Source of the DNA: Collinsella provencensis | Lineage (GTDB): Bacteria; Actinomycetota; Coriobacteriia; Coriobacteriales; Coriobacteriaceae | Reading direction: 5' to 3' | Assembly: GCF_900199705.1 (NCBI RefSeq) | Contig: NZ_LT904908.1 | Coordinates: forward strand, 467,542 to 531,541 | DNA length: 64,000 nt | In this document: positions 9,385-18,770 of the stretch, one piece after another | Layout of the letters: each line of letters starts with the position of its first letter | Numbering within the stretch: position 1 is the stretch's first letter | Position numbers and translations under genes: made by a program | The notes under the pieces: generated by a model | The model's database searches: none | Seen by the model: the letters and a program-made list of their open reading frames with translations, nothing else | Told to the model about the DNA's origin: nothing

Positions 9385-9827
9385 TGGTAAAGCAAAGGAA
9401 ACACCGCATTTTGTTTGACACCAACACGTTGATCGACGCCGCTGATGCCACCCGCGAGCACTCCGAAGCGGCATGTCGAGCACTTCAATGCTGCAATGGT
9501 GGTGGTGATATGGGAATCGCATCCCCTTCATCCCTCAATGATGCATATTATGTGCTCAGAAAAAACTACGGAGAATCATGGGCGCGCGAAGCCGTCAAGA
9601 GCCTTTTGGCTCTATTGGTCGTCCTTCCCTTCGGGCCCGAGGAATGCATCATCGCTGCAGAATCTAATGAGCCCGATTTTGAAGACGGCATGGTACGCGC
9701 TGCCGCAGAACTCAATGATGTCGATTTCATCCTCACTCGCGATTCGGAAGCATTCAAGCGTTCAACGATACGGGCAATCACCTGCGAAGAGTATCTCGAT
9801 ATCGTCGAGTCAGAAAACCGATGGTAA
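9384..9827 (+). CDS. PIN-domain toxin (VapC-like ribonuclease)
   Basis: A 147-residue PIN protein. The acidic residues expected for metal binding are visible: ILFDTNTLID at the start, DFEDGMVRAAA in the middle and FILTRDSEAF near residue 120. Family members cleave tRNA or other RNA and are held inactive by the cognate antitoxin. The one-base overlap with the antitoxin implies translational coupling. The C-terminal motif ITCEEYLDIV recurs in the decayed ORF that overlaps the stop codon. Confidence 0.85.
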   Translation: MVKQRKHRILFDTNTLIDAADATREHSEAACRALQCCNGGGDMGIASPSSLNDAYYVLRKNYGESWAREAVKSLLALLVVLPFGPEECIIAAESNEPDFEDGMVRAAAELNDVDFILTRDSEAFKRSTIRAITCEEYLDIVESENRW

Positions 9828-9994
9828 GGGCGGCTGCTGAGCACCTTTCACAGATGGTCGACGATGAATTGGAGAGCACGATAATCGATCACTTGATTGG
9901 GAAATATCAGTACTTCTCCGTACCCACGCTTACCTGTGAGGATTACCTGGATATGGTTGCATGTGAACAAAAGCGGCATTCGTTGCTGAGGTAA
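9821..9994 (+). pseudogene. Decayed duplicate of the PIN toxin C-terminus (57 codons)
   Basis: An open frame of 57 codons starts inside the last codons of the PIN toxin gene, in another frame. It begins MVRAAAE, identical to the toxin's catalytic-helix segment MVRAAAE, and ends with LTCEDYLDMV against ITCEEYLDIV in the toxin. The part between has diverged and lacks the catalytic TRD motif. It is therefore a remnant of a tandem second PIN gene, not a full toxin. Whether it is still translated is unknown. Confidence 0.65.
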
Positions 9995-10008
9995 GGACTT
10001 CCCCTCAT

Positions 10009-10047
10009 ATCAAACAAAACGGGCGGTGAACCCTGTGTCCACCGCCC
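10009..10047 (-). terminator. Rho-independent terminator of the TPR gene pair
   Basis: On the minus strand an 8-bp perfect stem GGGCGGTG / CACCGCCC (arms 10040-10047 and 10021-10028) is followed by GTTTTGTTTG. It lies downstream of the second TPR gene. Confidence 0.8.
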
Positions 10048-10124
10048 GCAAAGGCAATTTGCCCTGAAGGCTCAAACAATTCGATATCCAAGCTGGCTGC
10101 CGGCAAACCGGTCCACCCCTCGTA

Positions 10125-10913
10125 TTAGCCCTTAAGGTCAACCATGGCCGCCAGATAACCGAAGGTGCACCAGCCCTCGGCGTCGAGGCTCTCCATGAGC
10201 TTGCCGAGCTCTTCCACACCACGCGCTTCCTCACCGGTCTCGCGCAGGTAATTCGCCATGGCGTAGCTGTTGGTGGCGGCATTCAGAGGATCTTTGTCCG
10301 CGCACATCACAAGCACATCGTCCACCGTCGCACGACCCTGATAGACGGCGCAGTTGAGCGCATATCCGCACTCGTCGGTGCCGACCTCGAAATCGGCGGG
10401 CAGCATCGCGAGCAGCTCGGCGGCATAGGCCTCGTCACCGCGACGGCGTGCTGTACGCCACGACCAGTCGATCACCGCGGGGAACGCCTCGATATCGGTC
10501 ATATCGGTCAGCTCGAGGCAGCGCTTGTAGGCGGCCTGGGCAAGGTCGTACTCACGCAGCAGATAGTAGGACAGGCCGAGGTGGTACCACACATCCCAGT
10601 TGTCCGGAATGATGCGTGCGGCGACCTCGAAGTCAGCGGCAGCCTCGGGAAACTCCCAGCAGCTCAGATGACGGTGACCGCGATGACGGTACAGGATGCC
10701 GCGGAAGGGATCGAGGGCGATGGCGCGCGAGTACGCCTCGACGGCCTCGCGCATCAAGGAGTCGCGGGAAAGCGCCAAACCATAATCGAGCCACAGGTCA
10801 GCGTTGCGCGGATTGTCGGCAACAGCGGCTGCCAAACGAACGGTTTCCTCAGAACGCTCGGTCTCGGTGCGCTGCGGATCGGCGACCTGGTGGTCCTTGG
10901 GGGTTCCAAACAT
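10125..10913 (-). CDS. TPR-repeat protein (paralogue of the upstream gene)
   Basis: A 262-residue soluble protein with tandem tetratricopeptide-type helices between about residues 25 and 160, for example AVEAYSRAIALDPFRGILYR, then WYHLGLSYYLLREYDLAQAA. It ends GYLAAMVDLKG. It is clearly a paralogue of the gene 10 nt upstream, sharing IPDNWDVWYHLGLS and FGYLAAMVD. The ATG at 10911-10913 has AAGGAG 6 nt upstream and is preferred over an earlier in-frame ATG. TPR proteins are scaffolds for protein interactions; no partner is evident. No signal peptide is seen. Confidence 0.75.
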   Translation of the reverse strand: MFGTPKDHQVADPQRTETERSEETVRLAAAVADNPRNADLWLDYGLALSRDSLMREAVEAYSRAIALDPFRGILYRHRGHRHLSCWEFPEAAADFEVAARIIPDNWDVWYHLGLSYYLLREYDLAQAAYKRCLELTDMTDIEAFPAVIDWSWRTARRRGDEAYAAELLAMLPADFEVGTDECGYALNCAVYQGRATVDDVLVMCADKDPLNAATNSYAMANYLRETGEEARGVEELGKLMESLDAEGWCTFGYLAAMVDLKG

Positions 10914-10923
10914 GTGATGCTCC

Positions 10924-11718
10924 TTATCGTTCGCTCTTGTCAACCATGGCGGCAAGGTAACCGAAGGCGAAGTAGCACTCGCGTTCATCGCCGGCCTCGA
11001 TGATGGCGTCGACGATAGCGTCAGCCTTCTCGACATCGCCGTTCATGCGATAGTAGTTCGACACGCCGAAGCCGCGGGTGATGATGTCGATGGCGTCGAG
11101 CGTGCGAAAGTCCTCCGGGAAGACATCCTCGGGCTTGAGAATGCCCTTGTACATGCGGGTGCGCTCGAAGTAGTCGAGGTTCTCGCCCTCATAGCCCTCA
11201 TCGGGAACGTTGGCGAGCAGCGCAAGCGCCTTCTCGTCGTTGCCCAGACGGCGCTCGGTCATGTAATACCAGTCGCAGACGGCGATGAAGTCGTCGACCT
11301 CACGAGAGAGCTCGAGGCAGCGCTGATAGGCCTGAGCCGCCTTCTCGTAGTCGCGCAGCAGGAAGTGGGACAGGCCGAGGTGGTACCACACATCCCAGTT
11401 GTCGGGAATCAGGCGCGAGGCGATGGTGAAGCCCGCGCGGGCGTCCTCGAAACGCCACTGGGACAGCATGCGGTGCGCCATATGGCGGTAGAGGATGCCG
11501 TTGAAGGGCTCGAGGGAGATCGCATGGGCGTAGCACTCCTCGGACTCGCGATAGAGCTCGGCGCCGGCGAGGGCGAGGCCCTTCTCCATCCAGAGCTGCG
11601 CGTTGTCGGGGTCCTCGGCGAGCTTGGCCTCAATCGCGGCGAGCTCCTCGTCGGGCGTGTACGTGCTGGGGTTGGGGTCGGAGACCTCATAGGAGCGGTT
11701 AAGCGTTCTCTCGATCAT
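10924..11718 (-). CDS. TPR-repeat protein
   Basis: A 264-residue cytoplasmic protein with TPR-like helix pairs such as ESEECYAHAISLEPFNGILY and HLGLSHFLLRDYEKAAQAYQ. It shares repeat phase and the C-terminal GYLAAMVDKSER ending with the next gene, so the two arose by tandem duplication. The start has AAAGGAAA upstream. The pair lies downstream of the opp operon and might be read through from it, but function is unknown. Confidence 0.75.
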   Translation of the reverse strand: MIERTLNRSYEVSDPNPSTYTPDEELAAIEAKLAEDPDNAQLWMEKGLALAGAELYRESEECYAHAISLEPFNGILYRHMAHRMLSQWRFEDARAGFTIASRLIPDNWDVWYHLGLSHFLLRDYEKAAQAYQRCLELSREVDDFIAVCDWYYMTERRLGNDEKALALLANVPDEGYEGENLDYFERTRMYKGILKPEDVFPEDFRTLDAIDIITRGFGVSNYYRMNGDVEKADAIVDAIIEAGDERECYFAFGYLAAMVDKSER

Positions 11719-11837
11719 GGGTTGTTTCCTTTCTTCTTCGATGGAGCAGCGCCCCGGGTGAGGCGCATCGTTCCCAAAGGGGGTCCATCCGCACGGCGAC
11801 GCGGACGGAGCGTGCTAAATGCACGACAAGAGGGCCC

Positions 11838-12827
11838 TTATACAGGGGTGCCCTCGCCGGCAGCATCGCCGGTAACCAGATGGCAGGCGCACCAGTGCGA
11901 GGGGCCGACCTGGACCGTCTGGGGACGCGCCGCCGAGCAACACTCGGTCGCAAAGGGGCAGCGCGTGTGGAAACAGCAACCCGAGGGCGGGTCGAGGGCG
12001 CTCGGGACATCGCCCTCCAAGCCGCGCACGGGCTCCACGTCGTCAAATTTGATCTGCGGAATCGCCTCGAGCAGCGCCTTGGTATACGGATGCTGCGGGT
12101 TTTCGAAAATCGACTCGACGTCGCCATACTCGACGATGTGGCCGAGGTACATCACGGCCACCTTGTCGCAGATATGCTCCACCACGCTCAGGTTGTGCGA
12201 GATGAACACAAAGGACAGGTGGTGACGGCGCTGCAGATCGTCGATCAGGTTGAGGATCTGAGCCTGGATGGACACGTCGAGGGCCGAAACGGCCTCGTCG
12301 CACACGACGATCTTGGGGTTGGTCGCCAGGGCGCGGGCGATGCCGATGCGCTGGCGCTGACCACCGGAGAACTCATGTGGATAGCGGTTGTACTGGTCGG
12401 GACGCAGACCGACCTCCTCCATGAGCTCAAGGCCGCGACGGCGGCGCTCTGCGCGCGACATCCCCTCGATGACCGCGAGTGGCTCCTCGATGGACTCCCC
12501 CACCGTCATGCGGGGATCGAGGGAGGAATACGGGTCCTGGAAGATGATCTGGATGTTGCGGGCACGTTCCTTGGTGGACATCTCGGCATAGGAACGGCCG
12601 TCGAACTCGATGCTTCCCTCGGTGGGTTTGATCAGACCGACGACGGCTTTACCCAGCGTCGACTTGCCGCAGCCGGACTCGCCCACGATACCCACGGTCT
12701 CGTTCTCGGCGACCTCGAGACTCACGTCGTCGACCGCCTTGAGCCACGACACACGGCTGCTCAGGCGATTGGCGGCCTTCACGGGGTAGTAGACCTTGAG
12801 GTTCTTCACGCTCAGCAATGACGTCAT
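11838..12827 (-). CDS. oppF: Oligopeptide ABC transporter ATP-binding protein OppF-like
   Basis: A 329-residue ATPase of the oligopeptide/dipeptide importer. Walker [10 protein letters not shown] is near residue 55, the signature is [15 protein letters not shown], and Walker B is [11 protein letters not shown]. The C-terminal extension has the OppD/F cysteines [10 protein letters not shown] that bind an Fe-S cluster or metal in this subfamily. The ATG at 12825-12827 overlaps the oppD stop (ATGA) and has GGAGG upstream. It pairs with OppD to power OppB/OppC at the inner membrane. Confidence 0.92.
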   Translation of the reverse strand: MTSLLSVKNLKVYYPVKAANRLSSRVSWLKAVDDVSLEVAENETVGIVGESGCGKSTLGKAVVGLIKPTEGSIEFDGRSYAEMSTKERARNIQIIFQDPYSSLDPRMTVGESIEEPLAVIEGMSRAERRRRGLELMEEVGLRPDQYNRYPHEFSGGQRQRIGIARALATNPKIVVCDEAVSALDVSIQAQILNLIDDLQRRHHLSFVFISHNLSVVEHICDKVAVMYLGHIVEYGDVESIFENPQHPYTKALLEAIPQIKFDDVEPVRGLEGDVPSALDPPSGCCFHTRCPFATECCSAARPQTVQVGPSHWCACHLVTGDAAGEGTPV

Positions 12828-13885
12828 GCGGATTCGCCTCCTTTCGGCGCGGCGGTTGAGACATCGACGGCGCCCTCCGCGTCGGCATACAGCCAGCAGC
12901 GCACGCGGCGGCCGTCGGGCAGCTCCATGAGCGGCGGACGCTCGTCCCGGCAGCGCTCGCAGGCGCGGTTGCAGCGCGGACAGAAGCGGCAGCCTGCGGG
13001 ATAGGAATCGGGGCTGGGAACGGCACCGGGGATGGTAAAGAGACGGTCGGTCTTCTCGTGCAGGCGCGGAAGGCATTGCAGCAGGCCGAGCGTGTACGGA
13101 TGCAGCGGATCCTCGATGATCTGGCGCACCGAGCCGTACTCCACGGCCTGGCCCGCGTACATGACCATGACATAGGTCGCGATCTGCGCCACGACGCCCA
13201 GGTCGTGGGTGATGAGAATCGTAGCGGTGCCCGTCTCGTCCATCAGCTCGCGCAGCAAACGCAGAATCTGGGCTTGGATGGTCACGTCGAGCGCCGTGGT
13301 GGGCTCGTCGGCGATCAGCACGCGCGGACGGCAGGCGAGCGCCATGGCGATCATGACGCGTTGGCGCAGACCGCCGGAAAGCTCGTGCGGGTACTCTTTG
13401 AAAACCGTCTCGGGCGCGGGGATGCCCACGAGGCGGAGCATCTCGATGGTCTTCTCGCGCGCCTCGGGCTTGGAGAGGTGCTGGTGAATCTGGAAGGACT
13501 CCATGACCTGGCTACCCACGGTGAAGACGGGATTCAGACTCGTCATGGGCTCCTGGAAGATCATCGAGACCTTGTTGCCACGCACACCGCGCATCTCCTC
13601 TTCGGAAAGCTGCAGCAGGTCGGTGCCCTCAAGCTCCACAGAGCCGCCCACGATCTTTCCGGGCGACTGAATAAGGCGCATGATCGATAGGCTGGTGACG
13701 GACTTGCCGCAGCCGGACTCGCCCACGATCGCGAGCGTCTCATGCGGATACAGGTTGAAGTCGATGCCCTCGATGATGTTGGTCATCGCGCCGCTGGATT
13801 TGAACGCAGTGGTGAGACCGCGCACTTTGAGCAGCGGGGTGCTCTCGACGTCCACCTCGGGAACGGGCGCGGTGTTCTCGCTCAT
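12824..13885 (-). CDS. oppD: Oligopeptide ABC transporter ATP-binding protein OppD-like
   Basis: A 353-residue ATPase with Walker [10 protein letters not shown] near residue 56, signature [15 protein letters not shown], Walker [13 protein letters not shown] and the oligopeptide-transporter C-terminal segment with [11 protein letters not shown]. It starts 12 nt after oppC and overlaps oppF by 4 nt. The first about 20 residues are a polar tail. AAAGGAGGGG precedes the ATG. Confidence 0.92.
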   Translation of the reverse strand: MSENTAPVPEVDVESTPLLKVRGLTTAFKSSGAMTNIIEGIDFNLYPHETLAIVGESGCGKSVTSLSIMRLIQSPGKIVGGSVELEGTDLLQLSEEEMRGVRGNKVSMIFQEPMTSLNPVFTVGSQVMESFQIHQHLSKPEAREKTIEMLRLVGIPAPETVFKEYPHELSGGLRQRVMIAMALACRPRVLIADEPTTALDVTIQAQILRLLRELMDETGTATILITHDLGVVAQIATYVMVMYAGQAVEYGSVRQIIEDPLHPYTLGLLQCLPRLHEKTDRLFTIPGAVPSPDSYPAGCRFCPRCNRACERCRDERPPLMELPDGRRVRCWLYADAEGAVDVSTAAPKGGESA

Positions 13886-13897
13886 ATAACCCCTCCT

Positions 13898-14731
13898 TTA
13901 CGCGTTCTTGAGGCGCGGGTCAAGCGCGTCGCGCAAGCCGTCACCCACCAGGCTGAAGCACACCACGACCAGGGTGATGGCGATGCCCGGAACGACGGCG
14001 GGAAGCGGATACGAGCGCAGGACGTCGCGGGCGGAGGAGAGCATGGCGCCCCACTCCGGCGCAGGCGGCTGCACGCCCAGGCCCAAAAAGGACAGGGCCG
14101 AGGTCGTGAGGATCGCCGTGCCCAACTGCAGCGTCACGTTGACGATGATCTGGGAGATGGCGTTGGGGATCACGTGGCGGACGATAACACGCGCGCTGCT
14201 CTCCCCCATGACCTTGCACACGGCGATGTAGTCGGCGGAGCGGATCTTGAGGACCTCGCCGCGCACCATACGAGCGACCGTCGGGATCGAGAAGATCGCG
14301 ATGGCGACGACCGTGTTCGACTCGCCGGAGCCGAGGATAGCCACAACCACGATGGCGAGCAGCAGGCCGGGAAACGCCAGCAACACGTCGATGAGGCGGG
14401 AGATGAGCGTGTCGGCGATGCCGCCGAAGTACCCGGCGATCACGCCGAGGATCACGCCGACCGCCGTGCCGGACAGCACGCCGGAGAAACTGATGGCAAG
14501 CGAGCTGCGGCCGCCGTAAAGCAGGCGCACCAGGATGTCGCGCCCGAGGTTATCTGTGCCCAGTAAATGCTCGGCGCTGGGGCGCGCGTAGGTGTTGAAC
14601 AGATTCTGCTTGAGCGGATCGACGTGCACGTAAAGCGGCGCGAACGCGCATGCGGCAATGATGAGGATGAGCATCACGCCCGCGACCACGGACATCCTCT
14701 TGCGGCAGAAGCGCTGAACGATCTCTTTCAC
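13898..14731 (-). CDS. oppC: Oligopeptide ABC transporter permease OppC-like
   Basis: A 277-residue inner-membrane permease. It has an N-terminal membrane segment after a basic stretch (RFCRKRM), LLGTDNLGRDILVRLLYGGR typical of DppC/OppC, and about six membrane segments with the EAA-type loop near IVRHVIPNAIS. It starts with GTG, with GGAGG 8 nt upstream, 15 nt after oppB. It forms the channel with OppB. Confidence 0.92.
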   Translation of the reverse strand: MKEIVQRFCRKRMSVVAGVMLILIIAACAFAPLYVHVDPLKQNLFNTYARPSAEHLLGTDNLGRDILVRLLYGGRSSLAISFSGVLSGTAVGVILGVIAGYFGGIADTLISRLIDVLLAFPGLLLAIVVVAILGSGESNTVVAIAIFSIPTVARMVRGEVLKIRSADYIAVCKVMGESSARVIVRHVIPNAISQIIVNVTLQLGTAILTTSALSFLGLGVQPPAPEWGAMLSSARDVLRSYPLPAVVPGIAITLVVVCFSLVGDGLRDALDPRLKNA

Positions 14732-14746
14732 CGAAACGCACCTCCT

Positions 14747-15670
14747 TTAGGAATCGAATTCGATACGGGGATCGGCGACGGTGTAGAGCACGTCGACGAC
14801 GGTGTTGACGATGACGAAGGTCGCGGCGAGGATGAGCACGCACCCCTGGATGAGCGGGTAATCGCGCCCGGCGACCGCGTCGACGGTCAAGCGGCCGATG
14901 CCCGCAAGGGAAAAGACGGTCTCAACCAGCGTGGCGCCCGCAAGCAGGGAGCCGAATCGCAGGCCGATCGACGTCAGAACCGGAATGATGGCGTTCTTGA
15001 GCGCGTGGACGCAAATGACCACATGCTCGGCGACGCCACGGGCGCGCGAAGTGCGGATATAGTCCTCGCCTAACACGTCGAGCATAGCGGAGCGGGTGAT
15101 GCGGGTGATGTAACCGACTTCCTGCATGCCCAGCGTGATGATGGGAAGCACCAAGCCGACCCAGCTTGAGGCGCCGCCCGAGGGGAACCACTTGAGCGTC
15201 ACCGAGAAGATGATGAGCAGCAGGATCGCCAGGAAAAACGACGGGGTCGAGACCGCGAACAGAGAGACGAACATCAGGATGTTGTCGGCCAGCTTGCCGT
15301 GGTACACCGAGGAGATGATGCCGAAGGCGATACCCACCACGGCGGAAAGCGCCGTCGAGCCGACAGCGATGATGATGGTGAGCGGATACCGGCGCACGAT
15401 CTCGGTGAGCACGGGCTTGTGCGTGGTGATCGACGTGCCGAAGTCACCGTGGAACACATTGGTGAGCCACATCACGTACTGCTGCGGCAGTGGATAGTCG
15501 AGTCCCAAGCGCGCACGCTCGGCCGCAATGGCCTCCTTGCCCGCACCTTGCCCCAACATCATGGTGACCGGGTCGCCGGGAATGAGGCGGACCATCAAAA
15601 AGACGATCACCGACAGCGCGAACAGCATGACAAGCATCTGCAAAAAGCGCTTGACGACATACTTGAACAT
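14747..15670 (-). CDS. oppB: Oligopeptide ABC transporter permease OppB-like
   Basis: A 307-residue permease starting MFKYVVKRFLQM. It shows the family signature of a long periplasmic loop (RLIPGDPVTMMLGQGAG) and six hydrophobic segments, with the EAA loop near HALKNAIIPVLTSIG. The ATG at 15668-15670 has GGGAGG upstream; an in-frame upstream ATG lacks one. A hairpin separates it from oppA, so it may be less expressed than the binding protein. Confidence 0.92.
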   Translation of the reverse strand: MFKYVVKRFLQMLVMLFALSVIVFLMVRLIPGDPVTMMLGQGAGKEAIAAERARLGLDYPLPQQYVMWLTNVFHGDFGTSITTHKPVLTEIVRRYPLTIIIAVGSTALSAVVGIAFGIISSVYHGKLADNILMFVSLFAVSTPSFFLAILLLIIFSVTLKWFPSGGASSWVGLVLPIITLGMQEVGYITRITRSAMLDVLGEDYIRTSRARGVAEHVVICVHALKNAIIPVLTSIGLRFGSLLAGATLVETVFSLAGIGRLTVDAVAGRDYPLIQGCVLILAATFVIVNTVVDVLYTVADPRIEFDS

Positions 15671-15689
15671 GGCGGTCGTCCTCCCATCT

Positions 15690-15732
15690 GACAAAGAAGC
15701 GAGGAGTCCGGGATGGCATTCGGACCCCTCGC
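15690..15732 (-). terminator. Intercistronic hairpin between oppA and oppB (partial terminator)
   Basis: A 12-bp near-perfect stem GCGAGGAGTCCG / CGGACCCCTCGC (one mismatch) is followed on the minus strand by CTTCTTTG. Such hairpins often stabilise the binding-protein message or reduce read-through to the permease genes. Confidence 0.6.
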
Positions 15733-15755
15733 GTACCTACGATCTGCCAGGGCGT

Positions 15756-17375
15756 TTACGCCTTGACCTTAATCGTCTCGAAGCAGGGCACCTGCAGCGG
15801 GTTGAGGGAGAAGTTCTCCACGCCCTCGGCCATGACAAACAGGCTGTTGCGCAGGTTCAGATACACGGCGAACGGATCCTCGGTATAGATAATCCGCTGG
15901 GCCTCCTCGTACATCTCCATGCGCTTTTCCTGGTCAACCAGGGTGATGGCGCCGTTCAGCAGCTCGTCGACGCGAGCGTTGGAGTACCAGCCGTAGTTGT
16001 TGGTGTTGAGGCCGTCCTCGCTCGTGACGCAAATGCGGCGCAGGGACGCATCCGGGTCGAGCGAGCTGCCTCCGAAGCCCATGATGAACATGTCGTACTT
16101 CATCTCTTCAGGCGTAAGGCCGTTGAGGGTGGCATTGAAGGTCGCGGAGTCGACCGTGACGATTTCGGCGATGATACCAGCGTCGGCGATCTGATCCTTG
16201 ATCGCCTCGGCGAGTTCAACACCCTTGTTGTAGCCGTCGAACGTCATGATGGTCATCTCAAAGCCGTCGGGGACGCCCGCCTCGGCGAGCAGCTGCTTGG
16301 CGGCGTCGACGTCACGGGTGGGAACACCAAGGTCAACGTAGCCACGATTCATCGGGACGAGCGGACCGTGGGTCGGAGTCTCACCGATCTCCTTGAACAG
16401 GGAGCCGACGATAGCCTCGCGGTCGATGGCGATGCTGATGGCCTTACGGACGTTGACGTCCTGGCATTTCGAGTACTCGGAGCAGTTGAACTGGAAACCC
16501 TGCAGGCCGTAGCCGGGCTCGGAAACCAGAGTGAGGCCCTCAATGGAGCTCAGGCGCTCGACGTCGTCGACAGCGGGACGGTCGACGATATCAACCTCTC
16601 CGTTTTCCAAAGCCATGGCACGGCTGGAAGCCTCAGGGATGACCTTCATGATGATGTTCGGGGTACCCGGCTCGCCCAGGTACCAGTTCTCGTTGACCGC
16701 GAAGGTCATCTGCTCGTCGATATCCCAGCTCGTGACCTTGTACGGACCGGTGCCGTTGATTGTCTCAGGATCGGTGCCGATGTCGTAGCCGAACTCCTCG
16801 AGGGTGGATTTGCACATGATGAAGCAGCACTGCATGGCGAGGGTGTCTTCGACCGCGCCGTAGGTGGTGTTCATGGTCATAACGACGGTGTAATCGTCGG
16901 TCGCCTCGACTTTGTCGATAAACGCGACGGTATCGGTGTAGCGCAGCGGGTGATCGGGGTTGAGCAGGCGCTCGAACGTAGCCACGACGTCGGCGGAGGT
17001 GAAGTCCTCGCCGTTGGCGAACTTGACGCCCTCCTTGAGGTGGAAGGTCCAGGTAAGGCCATCCTCGCTCATGTCATAGGTCTCGGCAAGGTCGCCGGCG
17101 ATGCTGCCGTCCTCCTGGACGACGAGCAGGCCGCTGTACAGCAGGCGCAGAACCTTGTCATTCGTGACGTTGATCTGGGGGTCGAGGGTGTCCTGGTCGC
17201 CATAGGCGGCAACGACGAGCGTATCCTTGTATCCGTCTTCGCCAACCGAACCGGTGCCGGAATCGCCGCCACACGCGACCAAGCCAGAGGAAAGCATTGC
17301 TAGCGCAGCGGCTCCCATGCCTCCTACGAAACCACGACGGGAGACTCCGTTGTTTCCCTGTGCACAACCATTCAT
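15756..17375 (-). CDS. oppA: Oligopeptide ABC transporter substrate-binding lipoprotein OppA-like
   Basis: A 539-residue SBP_bac_5 protein. The N-terminus has a twin-arginine-like SRRGFVG motif, a hydrophobic core and a lipobox ending LVAC, so it is probably an exported lipoprotein, possibly Tat-dependent. The mature protein starts CGGDSGTG and carries the family's DTLDPQINVTND and EGVKFANGEDFTSADVV segments. It captures peptides or similar solutes outside the membrane for OppBCDF. The ATG at 17373-17375 has AAAGGTGAG upstream; the in-frame start at 17399 has none. It is transcribed away from the AraC-type gene. Confidence 0.92.
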   Translation of the reverse strand: MNGCAQGNNGVSRRGFVGGMGAAALAMLSSGLVACGGDSGTGSVGEDGYKDTLVVAAYGDQDTLDPQINVTNDKVLRLLYSGLLVVQEDGSIAGDLAETYDMSEDGLTWTFHLKEGVKFANGEDFTSADVVATFERLLNPDHPLRYTDTVAFIDKVEATDDYTVVMTMNTTYGAVEDTLAMQCCFIMCKSTLEEFGYDIGTDPETINGTGPYKVTSWDIDEQMTFAVNENWYLGEPGTPNIIMKVIPEASSRAMALENGEVDIVDRPAVDDVERLSSIEGLTLVSEPGYGLQGFQFNCSEYSKCQDVNVRKAISIAIDREAIVGSLFKEIGETPTHGPLVPMNRGYVDLGVPTRDVDAAKQLLAEAGVPDGFEMTIMTFDGYNKGVELAEAIKDQIADAGIIAEIVTVDSATFNATLNGLTPEEMKYDMFIMGFGGSSLDPDASLRRICVTSEDGLNTNNYGWYSNARVDELLNGAITLVDQEKRMEMYEEAQRIIYTEDPFAVYLNLRNSLFVMAEGVENFSLNPLQVPCFETIKVKA

Positions 17376-17720
17376 TGCTCTCACCTTTCCCTTTCCCATA
17401 GTCGCGGGTGCTTCGCCCTTCGTTCTCTTCGAAAGGTTTTCGGTATACTAGCATCCAAAAAATGCAGATGTTCGGCACGTTTTATTCACGAATTCGATTT
17501 CAGGGCCACAAATAGTCAATTCAGGGCATTCAATAGAAATTATTTTTTGGACAAATATTGCACTTTACTCTACGAGAGTGCTTTAATGGGATAGCGCAAA
17601 AGGGACAGAAATTGCACTCATCTTGCACGGTGCTACACCGTGCACTCTTCACGGTGTCGGAAAAAAGTTAAACAGTCCGAAACATCCCAGACATATTACT
17701 TGGGAAGGAAGGTGGAAACT
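17376..17720. promoter_or_regulatory. Divergent control region between oppA and the AraC-type gene
   Basis: This 345-bp stretch has no gene and is noticeably AT-richer than its flanks. It holds a perfect palindrome GCACGGTG-cta-CACCGTGC at 17625-17643. A partial direct repeat of TTGCACTC / GTGCACTC lies around 17612-17648. Near 17560-17580 is a looser GCACT...AGTGC inverted repeat. These are good candidates for binding sites of the adjacent AraC-type regulator and would sit between the two promoters. No clear consensus promoter is obvious. Confidence 0.5.
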
Positions 17721-18626
17721 ATGACAGTAGCTGCGCGCGGTGACGTTACCGATCGCTTCTCTCCTTCCATCGTCGCAATCACGGCGACCGGAGCGCTCTA
17801 CCCCCTACATCGGCAAAATGGTCATGAGATCATCTACCTCGAATATGGAGACGGCATCATGTACGTCGGTGGGTTAGCTCGGCATTTACACGCGGGTGAC
17901 CTCGTATTCGTCGACCGTCTTTCAACGCACGGGTTTTGCTTCAGTCCTGACTCTTCAGCCTTACTCGCCGGTATCAGCTGCGACCTCATGCCACAGTTCA
18001 CTGAGTTCGTCGACGAGATGAACGTCTCGGCGTTCATCATCAAGCATGCGTTGGACGATCCAGAGATCTACCAGGCCATCGGTCACCTCATTTCGCATCC
18101 CACGGCGTTTAAAACCGGAATCAAACTTATGAGTGGATTCGGCTTGCTGCTCGACTCTCTTTCGACGCGCATGACACGCGCGAAGCATCTCCCGCAACGA
18201 CACTGTGAGAGCATGGAGGATCGGTTTGCACGCGCAGCGTACATCGAAGTCGACGAGATGAACCCGTCACTCGACAGCATCGCCCAAACGGTTGGAATCT
18301 CGCGCACATACGCCTCGCGTTCCCTCAAGCCGGTGCTCGGATTGTCCCTCGCCTCATATACCGCCGTCACACGCGTCAATGCAGCGCGCCGTTTGCTCGT
18401 GCAGACCGACCGCCCTGTCGGTGAAATCGCCCTCATGTGCCGCTATTCGTCGATTCGAACATTCAATCGGCAGTTCGCCGATGTAGCGGGAATGACCGCG
18501 CTCGCCTATCGAAAAGCCTGTTCTAACTCCCAGACGATTGGCTACGATTTACCCCGCTATCGGAGTGAACTTGAGGTGTTCTTCAGTCGTTTGGCAGACG
18601 CGAGCCCCGAGATTCCCATCGACTGA
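17721..18626 (+). CDS. AraC-family transcriptional regulator
   Basis: A 301-residue regulator. The N-terminal about 110 residues look like a small cupin sensor domain (HEIIYLEYGDGIMYVGG, HAGDLVFVDRLSTHGF). The C-terminal about 100 residues are a two-HTH AraC domain: NPSLDSIAQTVGISRTYASR, then RLLVQTDRPVGEIALMC and FADVAGMTALAYRKA. The ATG at 17721 has AAGGAAGGTGG upstream. It faces away from oppABCDF, so it probably controls that operon and itself in response to a peptide or metabolite. This is inferred from position. Confidence 0.85.
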   Translation: MTVAARGDVTDRFSPSIVAITATGALYPLHRQNGHEIIYLEYGDGIMYVGGLARHLHAGDLVFVDRLSTHGFCFSPDSSALLAGISCDLMPQFTEFVDEMNVSAFIIKHALDDPEIYQAIGHLISHPTAFKTGIKLMSGFGLLLDSLSTRMTRAKHLPQRHCESMEDRFARAAYIEVDEMNPSLDSIAQTVGISRTYASRSLKPVLGLSLASYTAVTRVNAARRLLVQTDRPVGEIALMCRYSSIRTFNRQFADVAGMTALAYRKACSNSQTIGYDLPRYRSELEVFFSRLADASPEIPID

Positions 18627-18770
18627 AACGACGTTGGCACCTATCGCAAGCGCCCGAAATGGGGTTTACGCTACGAGACGATATGCCGATCCGTCACCCA
18701 TAGCAGAATCATATTGCACACCGATAAAAGCGAAGCGTCTCAGGCGGCACCCGTTGAATCACTCAGTACG

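Noticed and set aside
15528-17303. A 591-codon open frame antisense to oppA
   Set aside because: No domain is recognisable; oppA with signal peptide and lipobox is on the other strand.
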